Assembly: GCA_012861695.1 (NCBI GenBank) | Contig: JAAOOA010000149.1 | Coordinates: 461,501 to 525,500 of the forward strand | Reading direction: 5' to 3' | Source of the DNA: Trematomus loennbergii | Lineage: Eukaryota; Chordata; Actinopteri; Perciformes; Nototheniidae | Length of the DNA: 64,000 bases | Part shown: positions 23,191 to 33,247 of the stretch, in pieces | Position numbering within the stretch: position 1 is the stretch's first letter | Layout: each line of letters begins with the position of its first letter | Notes under the pieces: generated by a model | What the model was told of the DNA's origin: nothing | Databases searched by the model: none | The model's input: the letters and a program-made list of their open reading frames with translations, nothing else | Made by a program: the position numbers and the translations under genes

Positions 23191-24595
23191 CAGTGCTTCT
23201 CAAAGTGTGGTCCGTGAGCGCCCCCTAGTGGTCCGTGAGCATATTGGTAAAATTTCACATTTGAAATAAATAAATAGGGCTGTGCGATTATGGCAAAAAT
23301 CATAATCACGATTATTTCGGTCAATAATTGATATCACGATTATTAAATACATTGTCTTTGAAAACATCCATTTATTGAACTTTAAAACAAATACAAATAA
23401 TAATTTGAACAGTATCTTATAACTGTTGATTACCCTGAACGTATAATTCAACTGAAAAACTTTAAATAAATAATATCAAAAATATTAAATACCAATAAAC
23501 AAGATCAACAAATATTTTGGAGCGCACTTCCAAAAGCTACTTATCATATATAAAAATATGATAAATACAAATAAATTAGACCAAAATGAATTAGATCAAA
23601 TATGTTGCACTGTCACAACCTAGCAAAGCAAAATAATTGTTTAATTCGATTATGTTGTTTTCGTAATTGTGGCAGGCCAAAATCGTAATTGCGATTAAAT
23701 ACGATTAATTGCACAGCCCTATAAATAAATACATTTAAGTTTCCGCACTCTCGCGGGAATATCTCCGCAATGGAGCGAGTTGAATGGTTTAGCCCAGCGC
23801 AACACCTTCGTCACACATGGTGCCACTTGTTTGTACCATTTTCAGGCGATTTGTAATCTGTTCTAGAAAAACGATGTGGTTTCTTTTAGATTTCAAGAAG
23901 TGTATAAAACAAACAATGGATGTCTTTTATGAACATTTATCCACGCTGGAAGTAGATTTAGATGTTTTAGGAGTGAGATAGAGATTATTATCTAATTAAT
24001 ATATGCATCCGATGAAGCATTGCATGAAGTCTGTTGATGATCAGAGGCTGTTGTTGCACTGCATAAACGTTTTTTTATTTTAGTTTTGTAGGCAGACCAT
24101 GCAGGCCAGCCGATGGTCACCAAGGTTCATGTTTTAATAGCATTTTACAAGAAAAGCCCAGACGAGCCTAACATGTGAAAAAAGGGCTGAGACCTCAGAG
24201 AGTTCAACTTGGGCCTGCGACCAAAGTTTAACTGTTTTGTTTTGAAAATCCACAGCGGAGGTTTGAGTCGTACTACCTGAGAGTCTGTTGGCTCGGACAT
24301 AAACTCCGTAATAAATGCAGTCTACTTTTCATAAGAGGTGTAAAACCTGAGAGCATTTTAAATCTTATTTGAACGAAATGCTTATATAATCTGTAGTTGT
24401 ATTTGTGTTGTTGATTTAATGTGTGAACGAGGCGATACAGAGAAGTGAAGCTGTCACTATTAGGCTGTAGTTTGTTATTAACTGTTGGAGCGGTGAGCAG
24501 GCCTTTTGGTTCTGGATGTTTGTGGAGTCAGGTGGTCCGTGAGTGTTTGCTTATTGGTTAAGTGTCCTTGGTATGAAAAAGTTTGAGAAACACTG
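23191..24595. mobile_element. hAT-type element in YTHDF-like intron
   Basis: The left end CAGTGCTTCTCAAAGTGTGG and the right end GTTTGAGAAACACTG are inverted. The flanking direct repeat ATCAACA is at 23184-23190 and 24596-24602. No intact transposase is seen. It contains the nested element at 23276-23721. Confidence 0.75.
23276..23721. mobile_element. Nested element with AGGGCTGTGC ends
   Basis: AGGGCTGTGCGATTATG at the left and TTAATTGCACAGCCCT at the right are inverted. Flanks are ATAAATA-type repeats, so the target duplication is ambiguous. It is inserted in the hAT element. Confidence 0.7.
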
Positions 24596-24930
24596 ATCAA
24601 CAGAGAATAAGAAGTGTTGTACAGTTATAGTGCCTGGAGATTGTTTAAGTCGCCCTAATGAGACACATTTGATTTAAAATAACAAGTCAATACAATTAAC
24701 AAAAAACACATGCAACATACAATACTGGAAATGTATGAAATAAATGTGTTGTGTTCTCTGATTGCAGCTGGATGAGATCCACTGTGGAGCAGCCTTAACA
24801 GAAAATGAATTGTGGATAATCTTGTCAGAGTGTGTGATGATGATTTCCTATCGTTGTGTTTCTGAAGCAGTGATGAGAATAAACACATGTATTGTCTTTG
24901 TTTGTACAATGACTCCTTCAGTGGTTTTAA

Positions 24931-25258
24931 AGGGGACCTATCATGCAAATGCACTTTGTGATGTCTTCTCTACATCAACATGTGTCCCCGGTGTGTCGGG
25001 GAACTCACGCAGCGTCAGAAAATAAAACCTCTCTCTTTTCCTCGTACCCAAATCTCTAAAAACGGGGGTACAACGGAGCTGATCCAGATTTGCGTCCGAT
25101 ATGACGTAATATCTGAAATGTGGACCCACGGCCCAATCAGAAACGTTGCTATCAGAAACAATGCCCGACTGTTTTGGACGTAATATGGTCTGTGTTTTAT
25201 ATATTTGTATATATCTGAGACCTATGCTATTGCCTTCAAATAGCACGATAGGTGACCT
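24931..25258. mobile_element. TTAA-flanked MITE (GGGGACCTATC family)
   Basis: The left end TTAAAGGGGACCTATCATGC and the right end GCACGATAGGTGACCTTTAA are inverted, with TTAA at 24927-24930 and 25259-25262. Confidence 0.75.
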
Positions 25259-25337
25259 TTAAAACCTAAAAGTATTTGTATTGTGTTAACATGAACATGT
25301 GTACGTTTCAGAGAGATGTTAATAAAGCAGATGTTAC

Positions 25338-25382
25338 CTGATCGATTCTGGACCGGTTCTGTATTGGGGCAGGTTCATAGCT
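25338..25382 (-). CDS. Possible 45-nt exon of YTHDF-like gene
   Basis: On the - strand it is bounded by TTTCTTTTCCAG and CAG/GTAACA and reads SYEPAPIQNRSRIDQ in phase 0 at both ends. It therefore follows the YTH-domain exon (which ends in phase 0 at KK) without a shift. I infer a small C-terminal, possibly alternative, exon. Confidence 0.45.
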
Positions 25383-25533
25383 CTGGAAAAGAAATGTGGT
25401 TATGTTAGAAAAACACGTCATCATATTTTAATATTTCATCATCAAACCTTCAAACTGTTTTAATGATAAAGAGAAATCAGCTTTGAGACTGTTATAAGGG
25501 GAGGGTCTTTTTTTACAACGTTTATTACTTTAA

Positions 25534-26697
25534 AGGTCCCCTATTATACTCTTTTTTCTCATCAATATATCACAGGTCTCAGATATATACAGAACCTGTC
25601 TCTGATTGGCTGAAACACCAAACAGATCGTTGCAGCATTACCCATAATCCCCTCTGTTTCAGCCCTGTTTCCAAAGTGCTGATTCTCTGTCTGTTACTTT
25701 AGATGAAAATAAGGAGCCCCTCCCCACGCCCCTCTGAGAGAGATTTGGTTACAAAGAACTCAATGGTGCTCTAGGAGGAGATTCAGGTGATAAGGTGGGG
25801 GGGGGGGGTTACCTTGGTTGCTGATTGGCTAATGGTTACACAAGACAACACATCGTTATGACATCATAAAGTGGCCAAAATCTGATCAGCTCATTTTCAG
25901 ACAGGTTTTTATGACATGAAGAAGAGGGACACATGTTGATGAAGAAGAGACATGTAGAAGAGGGGACACATGGTGATGAAGAAGAGACATGAAGAAGAGG
26001 GGACACATGTTGATGAAGAAGAGACATGAAGAAGAGGGGACACATGTTGATGAAGAAGAGACATGAAGAAGAGGGGACACATGTTGATGAAGAAGAGGGG
26101 ACACATGTTGATGTAGAAGAGACATGAAGAAGAGGGGACACATGTTGATGTAGAAGAGACATGAGGAAGAGGGGACACATGTTGATGTAGAAGAGACATG
26201 AAGAAGAGGGGACACATGTTGATGTAGAAGAGACATGAAGAAGAGGGGACACATGTTGATGTAGAAGAGACATGAAGAAGAGGGGACACATGTTGATGTA
26301 GAAGAGACATGAAGAAGAGGGGACACATGTTGATGTAGAAGAGACATGAAGAAGAGGGGACACATGTTGATGTAGAAGAGACATGAAGAAGAGGGGACAC
26401 ATGCTGATGTTGAAGAGACATGAAGAAGAGGGGACACATGTTGATGAAGAAGAGACATGAAGAAGAGGGGACACATGTTGATGTAGAAGAGACATGGAGA
26501 AGAGGGGACACATGTTGATGTAGAAGAGACATGAAGAAGAGGGACACATATTGATGTAGAAGAGACATGAAGAAGAGGGGACACATGTTGATGTAGAAGA
26601 GACATGAAGAAGAGGGGACACATGTTGATGTAGAAGAGACATGAAGAAGAGGGGACACATGTTGATGAAGAAGAGACATGAAGAAGAGGATTTTGCA
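25534..26697. mobile_element. TTAA-flanked element carrying a 37-bp minisatellite, copy 1
   Basis: The left end TTAAAGGTCCCCTATTATAC matches the family member at 40633-47335. Body, minisatellite and GGATTTTGCA right segment are shared. The right terminal inverted repeat is lost here: GCA runs straight into TTAA at 26698-26701. Confidence 0.75.
25915..26690. repeat. 37-bp minisatellite, about 21 units
   Basis: The unit contains CATGTTGATGTAGAAGAGAC followed by ATGAAGAAGAGGGGACA. Variant units have GATGAAGAAG in place of GATGTAGAAG. It has no stop in any - strand frame, giving 256-422-codon artefact ORFs. Confidence 0.95.
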
Positions 26698-26733
26698 TTA
26701 AAGGTGACTTTGAAGTCTTGAGGGAGCTCCTAC

Positions 26734-27193
26734 CTTCTTCACCACCTCCTCCTCCTCCTGCTTCTTCTCGTAGTGGGAGAAGTCGTCGAAGATGGAGGTG
26801 GTGTGTTTGTACTGGGCGATGATCTTCAGCACCTGCTTGGCCTTCTCCAGAGGAACCTCCTGAGTGTCGCGTGAGTTGGTGACGGGCTTGTTGTCGTTGT
26901 TCTCCAGGCGGATGTGGCGCAGCTGGCTGTTGGGCACGTCCTTCACGAACAGCCAGTGGACGTCGAACTTCCCCTTCCACTTGTCCTGCGCCCAAACCCC
27001 CGCGCTGGTGCCGTAATCCACGGGCGAACGCATCTCCGCCACGCCGCAGAAGTGCCCGCTGCCGTTCACGCTGTACAGCAGGTACACCGGGCCCTTGGAG
27101 CTCATGGTCCTGAAGGCCGAGTCCAGACGCTTGTTCCCGTGCTCCGTGCTGCACCAGATGGAGTACTTGATGGAGCGGTGGATGTCGTCCTCG
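26734..27193 (-). CDS. YTH-domain exon of a YTHDF-family m6A reader
   Basis: On the - strand a 460-nt exon runs from acceptor TCTCTTCCAG (entry phase 2) to donor AAG/GTAGGA (exit phase 0). It encodes most of a YTH domain: [40 protein letters not shown], then [20 protein letters not shown], ending [18 protein letters not shown]. The aromatic cage residues are present (W in SIWCST, W in VWAQDKW, and the later W). YTHDF proteins bind N6-methyladenosine in mRNA in the cytoplasm and control decay and translation. GC content and codon use differ sharply from the surrounding repeats. The exon carrying the N-terminal half is not found in the window. Which paralog this is cannot be decided here. Confidence 0.85.
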
Positions 27194-28346
27194 CTGGAAG
27201 AGAAGATAATACTTGTTTTATGCATTCATTTATTTATTGAACAGGGACAGTGCACATTGCATTGGTTGGGTTTTATGTATACATCTCTGCTTGGGCTGGT
27301 TCCCTCTTAGATTTGCAAGTATATGTGTAAAAAACTAAGTTTATATATCCCAAGATTTTATTCAGATGCTGGTTCCTAAAGTGAGAACAGAACTGCGGGG
27401 GAGTTCAAGTCCATCTTAAAGGACAGAGAACAAGAATCCATTGGCCGATGTGATTGCTCTTATATCACATAGTTGAAGTCGTTTAAATGTTGCCAGTTTT
27501 TAATGATTTATAACAGTTTCTTTATTTGCATATTGACTGGTTATGTGCCATTTCATTTGTGTTGTACAGCTGTATTCGTCTGCCTGTATTGCTGTTGTAA
27601 CTTTGTTCATGCTGCCCTCTTGGCCAAAAATACATGTTCATCTCAATGAGACTTTTTACCTGGTTAAATAAAGGATATATATATATGTTACATGTTGTGA
27701 TCATGGACCCCTTGTTTCTGTTGTGGGATTGTGAAGTGCTATATGTGACATGTACAGTGGCGACTCGTCATTAGGGGCATAGCAAAATATGAAACAAATA
27801 TATATCTTAAAATATATTTTAAGATCATGTTCAGTCATCTGATTTGTCTGTACATTGCTGTTTTAGTCTACACTGGATCCATTGATATTGTGTCACGGTA
27901 TTGTTAACATGGCCCACCAGTGCAGAAATACCCGGATGTTGACAAGCAAGCCTCTATCACGACTTTTGGTTCAATATAACACACGTTTTTGTGGAGAATA
28001 CGAAGATTGTTTTCAGTTCTTGTCAAGCAAATGTATTTGTACTACGTATGTTACTAAAGAGGTTTCAGATTGGCCAGTGTCCATGTGAAGTTATCGTCAT
28101 CTCTCGGCGTGAAAACAGTATTTCCCGTGTCGGCGTTTTCATAGTAACGTGGTTGCTAGGGACGCATCTCTCGCTGCCGGAAATGAGTATTCTCGTCACT
28201 GTCCAACACATTCTCACTCCCAACTCGACCTGTCAGGATCCCTTGGCGTCACTACAACGCAGTGGGGGCCCTTCAGCGTTGATTTTCAACTATCCGGGAG
28301 TCCCATTGACTTGCATAGAGCGACACACCCCCCCCCCCCCCTCTCT
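27194..28346. other. Non-coding stretch with non-LTR retrotransposon ends
   Basis: 27225-27270 resembles the end of a fish LINE (TTTATTGAACAGGGACAGTGCA). 27640-27680 resembles another LINE 3' end (TTACCTGGTTAAATAAAGG with TATA repeats). 27893-27945 is a diverged copy of the arm of the foldback element at 28742. No host exon is recognised. Confidence 0.5.
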
Positions 28347-28536
28347 TAGGGCTGTGCATCTTCACTGGTCTCACAATTCGATTACGATTATCCTGTCAAC
28401 GATTCGATATCCCGATGCATAACAATGCGTTGCATCCTCAATGTTCTATATTTCTGCACTTGGCTTCTTTTTCATCAATGAATACATGCAGTTAGATAAA
28501 TATGAACTCCCTTTTTATTATTTATCAGGTTACTAT

Positions 28537-31500
28537 TAGGGATGGGAACGGTTAATCGAATATTCGAAATTATTCAGGTATTCGAATATGAGAATATGAG
28601 TTATGAATATTTTTTATTGTAATTCTTTTTTTTTTGGGAGGGGTGCCTACAGTAAGTTGATTACATATTATCAAATGGAATAATTCAATGTATACGACAG
28701 TGCCATAGCTAAGTGTGTTAGGTCTAAAGGTGTGTTTTGCTCAACCCGGTATCACGGCAAGACGTGAACATGTGACGATCTACCATGCTGGGAGACGTGA
28801 ATATGTCACGGTTTCGTCCCTTCAAACGTGACAGTTACACGGTATTGTTAACATGGCCCAACCAGTGGAGAAATACCCGGAAGTGCCTAGCAAATGGGCC
28901 GCGCCTATTGGTCGGTTTTTATTGTCAAAATTAGATGTTTTTAATTTATTTTGTAATCGTCACACTCGATTTCGCCAATGTTCTTGTTGCCCTAGCTGGT
29001 CGACACCTCTTTTAGCAGAAACAAAGGCTACATTAATGTATTAAATCGATGTTAATCCATGTGTGTGGAGGTGAGGATGTGGAATTAACGGACGTGACGT
29101 TGTGTGATTGCGTTGCCAGGCAACGCAATTTACAAACTCTTCAACTACAACCCGAATTAATTTTAAAACATTTTAAAATGCCTCACGAAGGCCTCACGAA
29201 ATACTTTAATGTAAATTAAAATGTAAATGTGAAGGAATGTGTGTAATGTGGTGAATGACATTATTCACCCACGGATCTATGGGTTGGGGGTATTGTTGCG
29301 CACGGACATTTTAGTTAACCGGACTCCTGTTCATGTGAAATCCGAAAACATTTAAAAAAAATAAAATACTTTATTCCGAGTTTGCTTGCTTTTCTCTTTG
29401 GAGGTCATCACATAACGGCATTGTAATACACGGTTTGGCTGCATTAAATATGACATATCTGCCGTAGTTCTGTATTTATAGAGCCCTGATGAGAAGACTT
29501 CTGGACAAACAGGAAGCACTGCCGCCAAAACTGAAAACGTGACGTGGATCATAAATATATCAGCAATTAAACAACATCTTACATTTATTTTCACACAATA
29601 CGTCTCCTTGCAGTATCAATACTAATTCGGTTGACTTTTATTTGATCCAATTGGTAGATAGGTTATATTTACACCATAACGGTGCACAGCTGATAGAAAG
29701 GGACACCTACTGGTTAAAGCACGTTATTGCATTTTATTATTTTTCACAAAAATGAAACCATCAATAGCAAAAACAGAATTAACTGTCATTAGTAAACCAC
29801 TCAAATAAAAAAAATCATAAGTGGTTTTGTTTTACATATATTTTAAGGATAATAATAGCAATGTAACACTGTCTATGACACTTACTGGATAACACTGATT
29901 TGAAAAACATACAGAAAAAACTAATTCACTGCCTTAATAAAGTATTTAAATATACATTTCAGGTGTGCTGTTTTGTTTAGATCATTAACATCTGGAGCTC
30001 TTTTAATGTCCTTTTTGATTATTGTTACACCAGGTCTTGTCAAAACCTTTATTCCATATTCAATATCCATTACTAAACAAAACAGCAATTCTACTCCACT
30101 ACAATTCAGAGGTTAACCTGGTATTTTTACTCCACTACATTTATTTTAGTTACTTTGCAGATTCTGATTAATGATGTGAAATATAAACAACCCTTAAATC
30201 AGGCTTTAGTTACACCTGAGTAAAATTCAGGGAAAGGTGATTGTCAAGTGCCAACAATAAGGAGAGATATTTGATAGTTGCTGCTTGAGAAGACTAAACA
30301 TTTATCTGCAGATCCCTATAAAGTATATTCATTACTCGTTATTCTCTACTAATAGTTAATTAAAGACTGTATATAATGGCTATTTTGCATATCCCTTTCA
30401 AGATTTCAAGATTTTCTAAGGTTCATTGACATATCATATACACAACTAATTCAATAACGTGCTTTAACCACTAGGTGTTGCATTATTATCAGATAAGGTA
30501 CACACAGCCATAATAACTTTGTATTATGAGTGTAGCTGTAGGACACTTGTGTATGTATAACATCTGAAGATGTGTAGTTTTATTCATGTTTTCACATAAT
30601 TGTACAGGATATTGCTATATTATTTCACATGTTTTACTTCTAATATCTGATTTGTAAAACATCACAGACAGAAAGGTATATCCGTCATTTAACAGTAAGC
30701 TATTGCAATTCTGAATCCATAGATGTGTCTCCCATCACCCAAATCCCCTGACTATTCTCTCAACTCAGTATTTACATTCTTATATTCAAAGAAAATCAGT
30801 AATATCTTTAAAAACGACAAGTCCTTTTATATCAGCTGTCCACCGTTATGGTGTAAATATAACCTATCTACCAATTGGATCAAATATAAAAGTCAACCGA
30901 ATTAGTATTGATACTGCAAGGAGACGTATTGTGTGAAAAGAAATGTAAGATGTTTAATTGCTGATATATTTATGATCCACGTCACGTTTTCAGTTTTGGC
31001 GGCAGTGCTTCCTGTTTGTCCAGAAGTCTTCTCATCAGGGCTCTATAAATACAGAACTACGGCAGATATGTCATATTTAATGCAGCCAAACCGTGTATTA
31101 CAATGCCGTTATGTGATGACCTCCAAAGAGAAAAGCAAGCAAACTCGGAATAAAGTATTTTTTTTTTTTTAAATGTTTTCGGATTTCACATGAACAGGAG
31201 TCCGGTTAACTAAAATGTCCGTGCGCAACAATACCCCCAACCCATAGATCCGTGGGTGAATAATGTCATTCACCACATTACACACATTCCTTCACATTTA
31301 CATTTTAATTTACATTAAAGTATTTCGTGAGGCCTTCGTGAGGCATTTTAAAATGTTTTAAAATATAATTCGGGTTGTAGTTGAAGAGTTTGTAAATTGC
31401 GTTGCCTGGCAACGCAATCACACAACGTCACGTCCGTTAATTCCACATCCTCACCTCCACACACATGGATTAACATCGATTTAATACATTAATGTAGCCT

Positions 31501-32158
31501 TTGTTTCTGCTAAAAGAGGTGTCGACCAGCTAGGGCAACAAGAACATTGGCGAAATCGAGTGTGACGATTACAAAATAAATTAAAAACATCTAATTTTGA
31601 CAATAAAAACCGACCAATAGGCGCGGCCCATTTGCTAGGCACTTCCGGGTATTTCTCCACTGGTTGGGCCATGTTAACAATACCGTGTAACTGTCACGTT
31701 TGAAGGGACGAAACCGTGACATATTCACGTCTCCCAGCATGGTAGATCGTCACATGTTCACGTCTTGCCGTGATACCCGGGTTGGTTTTGCTCCGCTCAC
31801 CAGTCCCTCACAGCGGGCAGAGCTGCAGGTGCTGATCTCTCTCTCTCGCGTTTATGTCCAAATCCATCAGAAAACCAAGTTATGTTTTAAGCATGAAAGC
31901 TGTAGGCCTATAGCTGTCAACTGTTCAAACTGTGATCACCAGTTCAATACATTTGACATTTCGACTTGGTTTCTATACTTATTTGAACATGTATTTATTT
32001 ATTTTTCTAAATTTAATTTTAAAAAAAAAAAAATTGTAAACATTTTTCCCACATTGTTTTTTTTTTTTATAGGACATGTACATTTCTGTTAATCGGTTAA
32101 CCGTTTTTTTGGGGGTCGAATATTCGAATATACATTTGCTTTCAAATTCCCATCCCTA
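28537..32158. mobile_element. Second-level hAT element
   Basis: TAGGGATGGGAA at the left and TTCCCATCCCTA at the right are perfect inverted ends. The 8-bp target duplication GTTACTAT is at 28529-28536 and 32159-32166, as expected for hAT. About 580 bp of its own body remains around the foldback insertion. Confidence 0.85.
28742..31784. mobile_element. 3.0-kb foldback transposon with arms of about 947 bp
   Basis: 28742-29688 and 30838-31784 are near-identical inverted arms. The outer ends are CAACCCGGTATCACGGC and its inverse. The 8-bp target duplication GTTTTGCT is at 28734-28741 and 31785-31792. A related hAT body at 38889-38966 lacks the insertion. A further inverted pair (about 29705-29733 and 30448-30480) and an AGTA-repeat fragment (30100-30240) lie in the centre. 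The same 63-codon ORF occurs in both arms, which follows from the inversion and is not evidence of coding. Confidence 0.9.
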
Positions 32159-32885
32159 GTTACTATCAGCCTGTCACTCATTATTTTCAGGGGGGGGCGG
32201 GGTTTGGAGGAACAGAGGAGAAGGTGATCGCGAAAGCTTTCCTCCTGCCTTCACAAACTTTACACACGTATTTATCGTCTGAAAATAGCAAGAGGACATT
32301 CATACTCTGCAATCCAAGACTTAATTAATTCAAAACCTGACATGACGACAACAAGTGTTTTTCAAAAACATAAATAGATGTGTGTCTCTGAGCCGCAGCG
32401 ACACGGACTGATTCAGAGCGGGTCATTCTCCTTTTGGTTCTGGACTGGTGTTCTTGTGTTGGTGGATGAAGCAGACTGCTGTGTTTGGAGTCGCTGTGCC
32501 GCTGTCACTTCTGTTCCCTGATCTCTGCGTCACCGACCGATTTGATATTCGTGTGACAGAAAAATTAAAAAAACGTTATTGTCCAGCCGCGGCCGGAAGA
32601 TCAGGAACAACGTTACTATGCTATAATCGATTATGTTCTGTCCCTGCATCGATGCAGAATCGTCCACGTCCGCATCACAATGCATCATAGAAACGATTAA
32701 TTTCAACACCCCTACTCTCTCTATCGGAGCCATGGATAGCCAGAAGCTTATATATACTGTATATAAACATCTACGTTTTTCGTGCCCCACCACTTTTGTA
32801 CATATAGAAACGCCACGGGACATGTGTGTAGTAACGCGTGTTCTTTGCATTTGATTGTTCTCTTTTATCCTTTCGCCTCTATCTA

Positions 32886-33104
32886 TGTAGTATATAGTGC
32901 CGCGCACATATACCATCAGGACGTTACTGATGTGGTGCGGCTGCGGAGTGATACTGTGTGTATGCAAGCCCGCATCTTGAACGCATGTATGTATCATGGC
33001 TGAAGACTTACTAAGTAAATAAAGATGCCTCATACAAAGGTCTACGGATACCTTATTACTCTCCATGACCTGCGGTCAACTATATAGCATAAAGGACTAT
33101 TACA
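32886..33104 (+). mobile_element. 5' LTR of Ty3/Gypsy retrotransposon
   Basis: 219 bp, TGTAGTATATAG...GGACTATTACA. I see no difference from the 3' LTR at 37461-37679. It has an AATAAA at about 33018. A TGGTGTCAGAAGTCGG segment follows at once as the likely primer-binding site. Confidence 0.9.
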
Positions 33105-33247
33105 TGGTGTCAGAAGTCGGTCCAGTTCGTCATTTTGCCGGAGGTAAACAGATGAAAGTTGTGTTAGCCTAAAGCCTAGCTAACAGGTGCGGTCCCCAGA
33201 GAGCGGGAGTCGCAATATTTTTTTTGGAAGAAAGAAAAAAGAGAGAG

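Larger units (their letters stand above)
28347..32714. mobile_element. Outer hAT-like element of a nest
   Basis: TAGGGCTGTGCATC at the left and CAACACCCCTA at the right are imperfect inverted ends, with CTCTCT on both sides (28341-28346, 32715-32720). It contains the element at 28537-32158. Confidence 0.6.

Noticed and set aside
25915..26690. CRISPR-like regular array (also 39585-39976)
   Set aside because: Units are contiguous with no unique spacers; these are minisatellites in a vertebrate genome.
25836..27154. Long - strand ORFs of 256-422 codons (and 46568-47379)
   Set aside because: The 37-bp minisatellite has no stop in any - strand frame; the 422-codon ORF overlaps the YTH exon in a wrong frame.
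28853..31672. Same 63-codon ORF (MAQPVEKYPEVPSK...) on both strands
   Set aside because: The two copies are the inverted arms of one element, so conservation is not evidence of coding. A third, diverged copy at about 27909 is frameshifted.
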